Under the pieces are notes generated by a model, which saw only the letters and a program-made list of their open reading frames with translations, ran no database searches and was not told where the DNA came from. DNA of 64,000 bases from CAVOJY01 sp963696405 (GTDB lineage: Bacteria > Chloroflexota > Limnocylindria > Limnocylindrales > CSP1-4): the NCBI GenBank assembly GCA_963696405.1, contig CAVOJY010000007.1, positions 310,001 to 374,000 of the forward strand, written 5' to 3'. This document shows, piece by piece, positions 30,381-40,032 of the stretch (its first letter is position 1; every line of letters starts with the position of its first letter). A program made the translations under genes and the position numbers.

Positions 30381-30968
30381 CTAGAGCGAGTCTCCAGCCG
30401 GCCCGCCGTACATCGAGTCGAGGCACGCGGCCGACATCCAGGCGACGCCCGCACGCAGTCCCCTGCGTCCGTGCCGCAGCCGCCCTCTCCCTTCGGCTGC
30501 CCAGCGGGCCATCACGCCGCGCAGGTACCAATCCTGCAGGCGCGTCCAGGCCGTGGAGCGTCGCGGATAGACCTCCAGGCCCATGCGCCTGGCGTAGGGG
30601 ACCAGGATGCTCTCGCCGTGGTAGGCGACCGGTCGGCGATCCGGGGTGACTCCCCTCGCCCAGGCCGCGAGCGTTCCCAGGTCGTCGCGGGCCATCCGCA
30701 GGATCGGCGCGTGGCCCTGCACCGGGAGCAGGTCCTTGATCAAGGCGTTGTCGAGGTGAAACTCACCGATGAGGTCGCCGCGGTCGACAACGGTGCCGTC
30801 GCGGAGGTGGAACGGCGCGCCTCGGTGGCGGGTGAACTCCACTCCCACGACGCCGCCCTTCCGCACCATCCGGATGCGACGGCGTCGCCGATCGAGGCGC
30901 TCCCAGTGGACAAGGAATGGTTCCAGAATGCGCGGCGGCGCCGGCCTGCTCTTCGGGCGGAGCTTCAC
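30381..30968 (-). CDS. YkoP-like domain protein
   Basis: 195 residues. The core resembles the YkoP family as I recall it: basic start (RLDRRRRRIRMVRKGGVV), then HLRDGTVVDRGDLIGEFHLD, NALIKDLL and a C-terminal half with LEVYPRRSTAWTRLQDWYLR. The biochemical role is unknown; relatives accompany polysaccharide deacetylases and sterol- or lipid-related genes. The GTG at 30968 has GAGGG upstream. It is the last gene of the long minus-strand operon, 23 nt after the MFS stop. Confidence 0.5.
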   Translation of the reverse strand: MKLRPKSRPAPPRILEPFLVHWERLDRRRRRIRMVRKGGVVGVEFTRHRGAPFHLRDGTVVDRGDLIGEFHLDNALIKDLLPVQGHAPILRMARDDLGTLAAWARGVTPDRRPVAYHGESILVPYARRMGLEVYPRRSTAWTRLQDWYLRGVMARWAAEGRGRLRHGRRGLRAGVAWMSAACLDSMYGGPAGDSL

Positions 30969-30991
30969 GAAAACCCTCTCATGCGATCACC

Positions 30992-32335
30992 TCAACTGCC
31001 CGATCGTCCGAGTGGGACGCTCGGCCCCGTCTGCGTCGCGCGGTGTGGTTCGTGGACGTGGAGGACGCACCAGGCGCCGACGAGGAACTCCAGCGCGGCG
31101 ATCACAAAAACCACCCGGTAGCCAAGACCAAACCGGACGCCGTTGACGGCATCCGCGATGGGACCCGCGATGACGACCGCCAGCACGGAGGCCGACGCGG
31201 TGACCGTGTTCGAGAGGCCGAGGTATCGCCCGACCTCGTCCTGCGGCGCCACCTCCACGAGGAGCGCCCAGTCGGCGGAGAGGAACACGCCGAGGGCTAC
31301 CCCGAAGGGGATCGCGACCAGGAAGAGGAACGCGTACGTCGGGGCGACCGCGAACAGGAACGCGCCGATCCCACCCGTGACCCCCGCAATGAACACCGTG
31401 CGCACCCGACCCCAGCGGGCCGTGGCCGCCCCGCCCGGGATGGCCGATGCCAGGGCGACAAGAGCGACGGCGCCCGCAATCGGCGTGACCGCCGCCGCGG
31501 CGTCAGTCCCGAGCCCGAGTGAGTCCTGGAGGTAGTACAGGACGAACGGCTGCAGGCTCCCGGCCGCCATGAGGATCAGAAGACGCGAGGCGAGCAGCCA
31601 GAGGTAGTCGCGCTGTTCGAGGACGTCGCGGCCCCACACCTCGAGAACGGTGGCCCGGAGAGGCCCGAACCAGCTCCGGGGCGACAGCAGGTGTCGAGCC
31701 CAGTCCACGACCACGTGGTGGTGTGCGGTCTCCGACCGCCCGAGCTTCTCCGGTACTCCGAGAACGGTCACCAACGTCCCGAGGGCGACGGCCGCGGCCG
31801 CGAAGGCGATGGCGAGGTCGGTGTCGCCGACCACGAGGGCGGCGCCGGCCACCGCGACCCCGACGATCTGCCCGGCCAGCAGCCCACCCCCGAGCAGCCC
31901 CGATGCGAGACCGCGCCCCTCGACGGGGACGCAGTCGGGCAGCAGCCCCTGGTACGACCCCTGGGCAGTGTTGGACGCGATCTCGACAAGGATGAGGACG
32001 AGGAGCACCCCCAGGAACGAACCGGCGAACGTGAGGGCGATGAGCAGCACGACCTGCGCCGCGACACCGGCGACGAGCAGCGGACGCCGGCGACCCCACG
32101 GGGTGACGAGCCGGTCGCTGGCGGCGCCGGCGATGGGCTGCACGACGATGGCGACGATGGCCTGGGCCCCGAACAGCAGGGCCAGGGCGGTGGTCTTCAC
32201 CTCGGGGGGAACGAGTTCCTGGACGAGCTGCGGCTCGACCACCGTCAGCAGCGCGCCCCACAGGACCGCAAGACCGACCCAGTACGCCGTGAGCGCCCCG
32301 AGGCCGCGCAGGTTCGGGCGGTACTCCCCTCCCAC
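30992..32335 (-). CDS. MFS transporter (sugar/GPH-like)
   Basis: About 447 residues with about 12 hydrophobic segments. IAGAASDRLVTPWGRRRPLL is the MFS signature in the form typical of sucrose/GPH-type symporters, and the large central loop is amphipathic. GTG 32335 starts VGGEYRPN just before membrane segment 1; the upstream frame is Arg/Ser noise. The substrate is unknown. It lies between the MBL hydrolase and the YkoP-like gene. Confidence 0.78.
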   Translation of the reverse strand: MGGEYRPNLRGLGALTAYWVGLAVLWGALLTVVEPQLVQELVPPEVKTTALALLFGAQAIVAIVVQPIAGAASDRLVTPWGRRRPLLVAGVAAQVVLLIALTFAGSFLGVLLVLILVEIASNTAQGSYQGLLPDCVPVEGRGLASGLLGGGLLAGQIVGVAVAGAALVVGDTDLAIAFAAAAVALGTLVTVLGVPEKLGRSETAHHHVVVDWARHLLSPRSWFGPLRATVLEVWGRDVLEQRDYLWLLASRLLILMAAGSLQPFVLYYLQDSLGLGTDAAAAVTPIAGAVALVALASAIPGGAATARWGRVRTVFIAGVTGGIGAFLFAVAPTYAFLFLVAIPFGVALGVFLSADWALLVEVAPQDEVGRYLGLSNTVTASASVLAVVIAGPIADAVNGVRFGLGYRVVFVIAALEFLVGAWCVLHVHEPHRATQTGPSVPLGRSGS

Positions 32336-32432
32336 GGCTGCACGATACCTCCGCGGGCATCGCCCCCGCCAGCCTGTCGGAGACGTCCTCGCACGCGACT
32401 CCAGCGGTCCGGAGCGTGGCGATGCCGGCGTC

Positions 32433-33293
32433 CTACTCTGGGACGAAGCGGAAGCGGTCCTTCTCGCGCTCAAGGTGGCCGATCGGGGTCCGTCGCTCGT
32501 GGGAGAGAGCGACGAGCCAGCGCTCGTCCGCCGCCCGGGCAAACAGCGTCCCCTTCACCTCCACGCTGGTGAGGGGGAAGTCGTCCATCGCGGTCACCCA
32601 CCTGGGGTTCGCGCTCCACGGACGCATGAGCAGATCGCCGAAGAAGCCGAGCGTACGGTTGGTGCCCCGCACCACGACCGCCTGGTGGCCACCCGAGTGG
32701 CCGCCCGTGCGGATCACCTCGACCCGCGGGAGGAGCTCGCCATCCCCGTCGGTGGCCCCGAGCACCCCGGTCTCTGCGACAACCCGCAGGTTGTCCTGGT
32801 CGTACCCGGCCTGGAGCCGCGGGTTGTCCCCAAGCGCGAAATCCCACTCCACGCGCTGGGCGGCGATCCTCGCCCGCGGGAACGCCGGTCGGCCGACCGC
32901 GTCGACGAGCCCGCCGGCGTGGTCGTAGTGAAGATGGCTCAGGGCGACGACGTCCACGGTGTCGGGGTCAAAGCCGGCGTTTCGCAGCGCCGGCAGGACC
33001 GCCTCGCCGCGCACGTCGCGGAGGCGGCGCATTCGCGCGTCGTACCGGTCGCCCACGCCGGTCTCCACAAGGACGCGACCGGCGGGCACCTCGACGAGGA
33101 GGCAGTTGCAGGCCTGGCGCAGCCGGTCATGGATGTCGAGTTCGTCGACCACGTGATGAAGCCACAACAGGCGTGGGACGGGTCCCAGGATCGCGCCGGC
33201 GTCCGAACGGAACGTCCCCGCCTGGACCAGGGCGACCCGGGTACCACCGCCCAGGTCGGCGGTCCAGTCGACCGCATCGTTCAGGGTCGTCAC
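32433..33293 (-). CDS. MBL-fold metallo-hydrolase
   Basis: 286 residues. The metal-binding signature SHLHYDHAGG is intact; later ligands are seen in TGGHSGGHQAV and FFGDLL. The domain layout resembles N-acyl-homoserine lactonases and related lactonases, but substrate assignment is not safe. The start overlaps the nrdR stop by 4 nt, so it is coupled to nrdR. Confidence 0.85.
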   Translation of the reverse strand: MTTLNDAVDWTADLGGGTRVALVQAGTFRSDAGAILGPVPRLLWLHHVVDELDIHDRLRQACNCLLVEVPAGRVLVETGVGDRYDARMRRLRDVRGEAVLPALRNAGFDPDTVDVVALSHLHYDHAGGLVDAVGRPAFPRARIAAQRVEWDFALGDNPRLQAGYDQDNLRVVAETGVLGATDGDGELLPRVEVIRTGGHSGGHQAVVVRGTNRTLGFFGDLLMRPWSANPRWVTAMDDFPLTSVEVKGTLFARAADERWLVALSHERRTPIGHLEREKDRFRFVPE

Positions 33294-33787
33294 GGCACCT
33301 GCTTCGAGCCGCTCCCTGCAGCCCCCGCCACCGAGCGCTCGGAGAGGAGCCGGTCCACCTCGCGGCCCAGCTGCTCGATGTCGTCGAACGACTGGTACAC
33401 GCTGGCGAACCGGATGTAGGCGATCTGATCAAGGTGGCGGAGCCGCTCCATGGCCAGCTCCCCGATGAGGCTCGACGGAACCTCATTGGCGCCTCGCGCC
33501 CGGAGCTCCGCCTCGATGGAGTCGGCGGTCTCGTCGGCGGCACTGGCGGGAACAGGACGGCGGGTCAGCGCCTTCTGCAGGCCGGAGACGAGCTTGCCGC
33601 GGTCGAACTCCTCGCGGCTCCCGTCCCGTTTCGTGACCACGAGGCGCGCGGCCTCGACCCGCTCGTAGGTCGTGAACCGGGCCGTACAGGCCGGGCACTC
33701 GCGGCGACGCCGAATGGATGCGCCGTCGTCCAGGTCGCGGGAGTCGATGACGCGCGTGTCGTTCGCGCCGCAGGTCGGACAACGCAT
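33290..33787 (-). CDS. nrdR: Transcriptional repressor NrdR
   Basis: Represses ribonucleotide reductase genes in response to ATP/dATP. 165 residues: zinc ribbon (MRCPTCG to ECPACTARFTTYERVE) followed by the ATP-cone (LVVTKRDGSREEFDRGKLVS to IRFASVYQSFDDIEQL). The C-terminus has a short Ser/Gly tail. No nrd genes or NrdR boxes are obvious in this window. Confidence 0.96.
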   Translation of the reverse strand: MRCPTCGANDTRVIDSRDLDDGASIRRRRECPACTARFTTYERVEAARLVVTKRDGSREEFDRGKLVSGLQKALTRRPVPASAADETADSIEAELRARGANEVPSSLIGELAMERLRHLDQIAYIRFASVYQSFDDIEQLGREVDRLLSERSVAGAAGSGSKQVP

Positions 33788-33793
33788 CTGTGC

Positions 33794-34343
33794 TTACCCC
33801 CTGGTGCCTGCGGAGAGGTGCTTCGAGCTCTGTTGTGGCCCAGCCGCCCCCGGCTGGACGGGCTGGACGGGCGGCCCGGCGAGCCCTCGGACCACGGCTT
33901 CCCTCGCGTGAACCAGCTCGATGTACCCGTGCTTCACCGCCCGCCGGGCCTCGGGCCCGGGGGGTTCCACCGTGCAGCCTCTGCGCGTCTCGTCGGCGGC
34001 GTCGAGGGCGCGAGACACCTCCGGACCAAGGGCGCGCAGGCCGGGCGCAGACCCCGCCCGCGCGACCTCGTGGGCCACCAGGCGCAGCTCCGCGATCTGC
34101 TCGTCGAGCGCGGGCACCGTGTCGGCAGGGGTGGACGTTCCGCGCCGGAAGCTCATCGGCCCGATCTTCCAGGATGCGGAGCGCCGCGTCGGCCCGTTCC
34201 CACAGCGCCAGCGCCTCGTCGCGGGCGCGTTCCTCTCGACGGCTGCCCACGAGGGCTGTCGAGGCGCGGTGGACGAAGGCGACGACGACGACCGCCACGA
34301 CGGCCGCAATGGCGAGAGGACCGACGAGGCCCGGGTCGATCAC
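33794..34343 (-). CDS. Membrane-anchored hypothetical protein, one frameshift
   Basis: It begins MIDPGLVGPLAIAAVVAVVV at 34343, overlapping the mogA stop by 4 nt, with one N-terminal membrane helix and then a charged helical region (RDEALALWERADAALRILED). A single frame change near 34130 joins it to the second half (VPALDEQIAELRLVAHEVAR to KHGYIELVHAREAV), which ends at 33794, just before nrdR. Together that is about 180 residues. Function is unknown; the frameshift may be an error or real decay. Confidence 0.6.
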
Positions 34344-34825
34344 GGCGCCTCCTCCGCGTGGCGGGCGGCGCCGGCGAGGGACTCGAGGGCGTGGTCCAGG
34401 ATGGGTTCCACCGCGGCCAGGGACTCGAGGGCGCCGGCCGGGCTGCCGGGGACGGCGAGCACCAGCCCCGAACCGAGGACGCCGCCGAACGACCTCGAGA
34501 GATCCGCCATCCTCGTGTGCGCTCGCCCGTACGCCCGCATCGCCTCCCCGATTCCCGGCACCTCGTAGTCGAGCACGGGCAGAATCGCCTGCGGCGTCAC
34601 GTCCCGCGGCGCGATCCCGGTCCCGCCGGTAACCACGACGAGGTCTGCTCGCGCGGCCTGCTCGCGGACCGCCCCGGCGATGGCATCGGCCTCGTCGGGG
34701 ACGAGCCCCCGATCCACCAGGAATCCGAGATCGACGAGCCGGGCCGCCAGCCGTTCACCGCTCACGTCCTTCCGTTCCCCCCGGGAGGACCGGTCGCTCA
34801 CCGTCAGCACGAACGCGCGACGCAT
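34340..34825 (-). CDS. Molybdopterin adenylyltransferase (MogA/MoaB family)
   Basis: Activates molybdopterin with AMP during molybdenum-cofactor synthesis. 161 residues: TVSDRSSRGERKDVSG, then TGGTGIAPRDVTPQAI, the MPT-binding signature of the family, and a C-terminal LAVPGSPAGALESL. It sits 21 nt downstream of moaC and two genes downstream of moeA. MogA and MoaB cannot be separated by sequence alone. Confidence 0.92.
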   Translation of the reverse strand: MRRAFVLTVSDRSSRGERKDVSGERLAARLVDLGFLVDRGLVPDEADAIAGAVREQAARADLVVVTGGTGIAPRDVTPQAILPVLDYEVPGIGEAMRAYGRAHTRMADLSRSFGGVLGSGLVLAVPGSPAGALESLAAVEPILDHALESLAGAARHAEEAP

Positions 34826-34846
34826 CGCCGGTCTGCCGATCCGACG

Positions 34847-35428
<582 letters not shown>

Positions 35429-35478
35429 CGGCGTCCCCTCTCCGCGCTCCTCGGTCGTGCCAGTCCGCGTGTGCCTGC

Positions 35479-36762
35479 TCACGGCCGCTCATCGCTCACC
35501 TCCCACGCCAGAACCTCGGTCCCGGCGGGAAGCGTGGCTCCATCCGGGATGAACGCAAGGCCGTTGGCCGCCGCCAGCGAGGCGAGCATGTACGAATCCT
35601 GGCCGCCGGAGGAGCGAGCCAGGAGCCCGTCGGGTCGGTCGGGATCGGGCTCCAGGATCACCCGCATGACCTGCATCCGGCCGGACGATCCCCGCACCGG
35701 CTCGGCGAGCCGGGCGGCCCGGGCCGGGCGGTCGAAGGGCTCCCGGTGGCCGCCAAGCACACGCAGGAGCGGTCGTACGAACAGCTCGAAGGTCACGAAG
35801 ACGCTGACCGGATTGCCGGGGAGGCCGAACAGCGCGACATCCCGCCCGTCGTGCCGCCCTCGGGCGTAGGCGAACGGGCGGCCGGGCTTGATGGCCACCC
35901 GCCAGAGCGACAGCGTGCCGACCGCGGCGAGGGCACCCTTCACGTGGTCGTGGGCCCCTACCGATACGCCGCCGCTCAGGACAACGACGTCGGCCCACGC
36001 CACCGCATCGCGGACCAGCCGCAGGAGGTCGGCCGCGTCGTCGCGGGCGATGCCGAACCGCCGCACCTCCGCGCCCGCGGCCCGGGCCTGCGCCTCGATC
36101 CCGAGGCTGTTGCTGTCGTAGATCTGGGCCGGGCCGAGCGGCCGTCCGGGCGGCACGATCTCATCGCCCGTGGAGAGGACCGCAACGCGCGGCCGGCGGT
36201 ACACCTCAACCCTGGCGTTGCCGGTGGCCGCCAGGAGCGCGATCGCCGCCGGGCCGATGGCGCGGCCGGCCCCCAGGAGCGGCGAACCGGCCATCACGTC
36301 CGACCCGGCGCGACGCACGTTGTCGCCGCGAGGCGCCGCCACCCGCACGGCCACGCGATCCGGCACGGCCCCCGCGCCCGGCGCTGCGTCCGTGTCCTCC
36401 ACCTGGACAACCGTGTCCGCGCCGGGCGGCATCATCGCCCCTGTCGTGATCCGCAACGCCGTCCCGGGTTCCACCCCGATCTGCGGCGGGCGCCCCGCCG
36501 GCACCTCGCCCACCACGCCAAGGACCGCGGGCGAGTCCGGGCTCGCCCCGGCGACGTCGGCACCGCGGACCGCGAACCCGTCCATCGCGCTGTTGTCCCA
36601 CGGTGGAACGGTGATCGCAGCCGTGGCCGGGGCGGCCAGCACCCGGCCGACGGCCTCCTCGAGGGGCACCGTCTCGCTCGACAGGGGCGTCGCGCCGTCC
36701 AGCACACGGGCCTGCGCGACGGCCAGCGGCATGAGCGGGGTCAGCTCCTCGTGTGCGGTCAT
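35479..36762 (-). CDS. moeA: Molybdopterin molybdenumtransferase MoeA
   Basis: Inserts molybdate into adenylated molybdopterin. 427 residues: AMDGFAVRGADV near residue 55, the ITTGAMMPPGADTVVQVEDT motif, the MoCF-binding domain STGDEIVPPG and DSNSLGIEAQ, then VVLSGGVSVGAHDHVK and LFGLPGNPVSVFVTFELFVR. ATG 36762 overlaps the DUF1461 stop by 4 nt. Upstream in-frame sequence is antisense noise. Confidence 0.96.
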   Translation of the reverse strand: MTAHEELTPLMPLAVAQARVLDGATPLSSETVPLEEAVGRVLAAPATAAITVPPWDNSAMDGFAVRGADVAGASPDSPAVLGVVGEVPAGRPPQIGVEPGTALRITTGAMMPPGADTVVQVEDTDAAPGAGAVPDRVAVRVAAPRGDNVRRAGSDVMAGSPLLGAGRAIGPAAIALLAATGNARVEVYRRPRVAVLSTGDEIVPPGRPLGPAQIYDSNSLGIEAQARAAGAEVRRFGIARDDAADLLRLVRDAVAWADVVVLSGGVSVGAHDHVKGALAAVGTLSLWRVAIKPGRPFAYARGRHDGRDVALFGLPGNPVSVFVTFELFVRPLLRVLGGHREPFDRPARAARLAEPVRGSSGRMQVMRVILEPDPDRPDGLLARSSGGQDSYMLASLAAANGLAFIPDGATLPAGTEVLAWEVSDERP

Positions 36763-37487
36763 GGCGCCAGTCTCGCACGGCTGTCGAGTCGCCGTGCCCG
36801 CCGTCGGGCGAGGAACCAGACGATTGCGCCGAGCACGATCGCGATGACGAACCCGACGGTGAACGTCAGCTCCCAGAACGGGACCGGGTAGAGCTGGACC
36901 ATGCGCTCCCGGGTGACGTCGAAGGAGTAGTTGCCGCCGGGGAAGAAGATCCGGTGGAACAGTTCGAACGCGGTATCGAACGCGAACGTGAACAAGAGCC
37001 CGAGGGCCGCGACTGCGGTGGCCAGGACCGCGGCCCCCCCGGCGATGGCGCGCCACGGCCAGGCGGCGCGGACGCGGACGGTGATGACGACCAGCGCAAG
37101 GGCACTGACCAGCACGCCCGCGAGGAACAACCAGAGGACGAGCCGGGCGTCCCGCAGGTGCGCCGCCTCGCTCTCGTCGTAGAAGCGGGAACCACCCGGC
37201 TCGACCGGGAACGCGAAGTCACCCGGCCCGAACAGCATCTCCCCCAGGGTCCGGTCGGAGGCCGACTCGGCCTGCGCCTCGGTCATGCCGAGGATCCCCG
37301 CGCTTCCCGCGTATCGGATCCCCGCGTTCACGTAGATCGGGTTGAACAGGAGGACGACGGTCACGCCCAAAATGACGATCGCGGTGGCGAGCCCGACCAG
37401 CAGGCGAGCCCACAGGGGACCGGCCGCTTCCGGGGAATCGGCCGCGGCCTGGGGACCGGGCGCCGGCGGAGGAGCCGGCACCGTCAC
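36759..37487 (-). CDS. DUF1461 (TIGR01906) integral membrane protein
   Basis: 242 residues with about four membrane helices. The DUF1461 pattern is present: a first helix (LLVGLATAIVILGVTVVLLF) followed by NPIYV, an extracytoplasmic segment with FYDESEAAHLRDARLV, then helices including WELTFTVGFVIAIVLGAIVW. The function of the family is unknown. GTG 37487 overlaps the hydrolase stop by 4 nt. Confidence 0.8.
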   Translation of the reverse strand: MTVPAPPPAPGPQAAADSPEAAGPLWARLLVGLATAIVILGVTVVLLFNPIYVNAGIRYAGSAGILGMTEAQAESASDRTLGEMLFGPGDFAFPVEPGGSRFYDESEAAHLRDARLVLWLFLAGVLVSALALVVITVRVRAAWPWRAIAGGAAVLATAVAALGLLFTFAFDTAFELFHRIFFPGGNYSFDVTRERMVQLYPVPFWELTFTVGFVIAIVLGAIVWFLARRRARRLDSRARLAP

Positions 37488-38440
37488 GGGAGACCCCCGA
37501 TGAACCGCTGGATCCGTTCGACAAGCTCGTCGGGTCGCTGGAGCGGCACGTCGTGGATCGTGTCCTCGAACCAGGTCACCTCGACCGGGGTCCCCGCGAC
37601 CCGCAAAGCCCCCTCGGCCGCGGCGACCCACGCGGCCCGGCGCTCCATTCGCTCGTACTCATCTGGATCGTCGCTCGGGCGGCGCGCGGGGAGGATGAGG
37701 ACCGGACACCGCACCAGGGGCAGGAGCCGGCTCGGACGCTGTTCGTAGAGCGCCCGGAGGATGCGCATGTGGCGCTCGCGGCTCAGCCTGACGCTCACTT
37801 GGCCGTCCGGGAGTACCTCGAAGTTGTGGCGGACCGCGGCCTGGACCTCGGGTCCCCACCCGGCCTCAGGCCAATTCGCGCGAGCGATCGCGACGAACTC
37901 GGCCCACGGGATCGGGGGCCGATCCGGCGGGGCCAGCCGCCGCTCGGCTTCCTCCCAGGTCATGGCCGGCTGCATCTCGATGAAACCACCGTCCACGAGC
38001 ACGAGCGCCGAGGGCACACCGGGGTGCCGGGCCGCGTACTCCACGACCACGTTCCCGCCCCAGGAGTGGCCGACGAGGACCGGGCGACGTCCGCCCTCCC
38101 CTCCCCAGCCGAGCGCCCCGAGCACCGCGTCCAGGTCGGCCGTGACCGTCGCGAAATCGTAGCCATCGTCCGGCCGCCCGCTCTCGCCGTGACCCCGTGC
38201 GTCCAGCGCAGCAACCCTCCGCGGCGGCCCCGCCGGTGTCCCGCCCGCCAGCCGGCTCGCAACCGGTCCCCAGAACCCCGCGGACGATGCGAGCCCGTGA
38301 TGGAGGAACACCGGCGGCGGCACCGTCCTCGTTCCCGGTGAGCGCCATGCCGCCACGGAGATCGGCACGCCGTCGACGCCGGCGACCGTCGAGCGCTCAG
38401 CCACCGCCTCCGCCACCGGACCGGCACCGTCGCCGCTCAC
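37484..38440 (-). CDS. Alpha/beta hydrolase
   Basis: 318 residues. The oxyanion region is LHHGLASSAGFW, the nucleophile elbow is GHSWGG, and the acid/His region includes ILPARRPSDDP and IHDVPLQRPDELVERI. LDARGHGESGRPDDGYDF is the usual strand-4 motif. Substrate unknown. Its start overlaps the decarboxylase stop by 4 nt. Confidence 0.87.
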   Translation of the reverse strand: MSGDGAGPVAEAVAERSTVAGVDGVPISVAAWRSPGTRTVPPPVFLHHGLASSAGFWGPVASRLAGGTPAGPPRRVAALDARGHGESGRPDDGYDFATVTADLDAVLGALGWGGEGGRRPVLVGHSWGGNVVVEYAARHPGVPSALVLVDGGFIEMQPAMTWEEAERRLAPPDRPPIPWAEFVAIARANWPEAGWGPEVQAAVRHNFEVLPDGQVSVRLSRERHMRILRALYEQRPSRLLPLVRCPVLILPARRPSDDPDEYERMERRAAWVAAAEGALRVAGTPVEVTWFEDTIHDVPLQRPDELVERIQRFIGGLP

Positions 38441-39981
38441 AGACTGGCCGCACCCTCGCGGTCGAGCGCTCGACCGGCCTCGCAGATGCGGTCCCAGGCG
38501 TGCTCGACGTGGCGCTGCTCGGTGTGCAGGTTCCCCACCGCCAGCCGCAGGGTCATCCGGCCCCGCAGCTTCGTGTGCGAGATGAAGACGCTCCCCTCCC
38601 CGTTCACGCGGTCCATGAGCGCCTGGTTCAGGCGATCGAGCGCCGCCGCGGCCGCCGGCTCATCCTCCCGGCCCGCGAACCGGACCGGGCGCCAGCGGAA
38701 GCAGACGGTCGAGAACGGCACAGGCGCCAGGCGCTCCGCGTCGGGCTCCCCGTCGACCTGCACGGCGAACCAGCCTGCAAGCCGGATGTGCTCGCGCAGA
38801 CGGCGCCGCATGCCCTCCAGCCCGAAGTAGCGCAGGAGGATCCACATCTTGAGCGCCCGGAAGCGCCGCCCGAGCTGCGGCGTGTACTCGCTGAAATCGT
38901 GGACGGCGCCGTGCTCAAGCGTGCGCAGGTACTCGGGAACGAGGCTGAACGCCGAGCGGACCACCTCGGGCCGGCGGGTCAGGAAGAGCGACACGTCGAT
39001 CGGGCTGAACATCCACTTGTGCGGGTTCACCACGATCGAGTCGGCCCGCTCCCAGCCCTCGAACGGGCCCCGCCGGTCGGGAAGGATGGCCGTCGCCCCG
39101 GCGTACGCCGCATCGACGTGGTGCCAGAGCCCCTCGCGCTCCGCCACGTGCGCCACCGCCCAGGCCGCATCGACCGAGGTCGAGCCCGTCGTCCCGATCG
39201 TGCTGACCACGGCGAACGGCACCCACCCGGCTGCCCGGTCCTGCTCGATCGCTTCCACCAGCGCGGGCAAGCGGAGGCGGTACTGGTCGTCCACCGGGAT
39301 CCGCCGAACGCCGGCGCGCCCGATCCCGAGCGTCATCGCCGCCTTCTCGATCGACATGTGCGCCTCCTCGGAGGCGTACATCCGCAGGCGCGGCAGGGCG
39401 CCCAGCCCGTCCCCGCTCGCGTCGCGCCCGGCCACGGCCTGGCGACCCGCCGCAAGGCCGATGAGGCTGCTGGTGGATGCCGTGTCGGTGAAGAACCCGT
39501 CGAACCCCTCTGGAAGCCCCAGCGCCTGGCGGAGCCAGCCGACGGTGACCTCCTCCAGTTCCGTGGCCACAGGAGACGTCCGCCAGAGCATGGCGTTGCC
39601 GACCAGGGTCGCCATGAGCATCTCGCCGAGGATGCCCGGGCCGGACCCGGTCGTGCCGAAGTAGGCGAAGAAGCCGGGGTGCTGCCAGTGCGTCACGTTC
39701 GGCTCGACGAGGGACCGGTAGTCGGCAAGGACCCGGCCCAGCGGCTCGGGCTCCTCGGGCGGCGCCGCCGGGAAGCGCCCCCGCAGGTCCCCCGGCGTGA
39801 CGCGCGGCAGGATCGGGTACTTCTCGACACCCGCCAGGTAGTCGGCCATGAGGTCCACCACGGCGTGCGCGGCCCGGCGGAACTGCTCGGGGTCCATGTC
39901 TCCGAGGCCGTCGGCCTGGGCCGCGTCGAGGGAGCTGAAGGCGGCGAGGAGATCGGCGTCGTCGGTTCGCTCAGCGGTCAT
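38437..39981 (-). CDS. Pyridoxal-dependent amino-acid decarboxylase (aromatic-L-amino-acid decarboxylase-like)
   Basis: 514 residues of the group II PLP decarboxylase family. The Schiff-base lysine is in NPHKWMFSPIDVS; HHVDAAYAGATAIL binds the cofactor. The N-terminal substrate loop (HWQHPGFFAYFGTTGSGPGI) is typical of DOPA/tryptophan/tyrosine decarboxylases. It would make an aromatic amine, but the exact substrate cannot be read from sequence. It is the first gene of the operon ending at 30381, linked by a run of 4-nt overlaps. Confidence 0.9.
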   Translation of the reverse strand: MTAERTDDADLLAAFSSLDAAQADGLGDMDPEQFRRAAHAVVDLMADYLAGVEKYPILPRVTPGDLRGRFPAAPPEEPEPLGRVLADYRSLVEPNVTHWQHPGFFAYFGTTGSGPGILGEMLMATLVGNAMLWRTSPVATELEEVTVGWLRQALGLPEGFDGFFTDTASTSSLIGLAAGRQAVAGRDASGDGLGALPRLRMYASEEAHMSIEKAAMTLGIGRAGVRRIPVDDQYRLRLPALVEAIEQDRAAGWVPFAVVSTIGTTGSTSVDAAWAVAHVAEREGLWHHVDAAYAGATAILPDRRGPFEGWERADSIVVNPHKWMFSPIDVSLFLTRRPEVVRSAFSLVPEYLRTLEHGAVHDFSEYTPQLGRRFRALKMWILLRYFGLEGMRRRLREHIRLAGWFAVQVDGEPDAERLAPVPFSTVCFRWRPVRFAGREDEPAAAAALDRLNQALMDRVNGEGSVFISHTKLRGRMTLRLAVGNLHTEQRHVEHAWDRICEAGRALDREGAASL

Positions 39982-40032
39982 GGGCCGGACTGTAGCATCG
40001 CACGCGCCACCCGTCGGCGGCGCCCGGTGGAT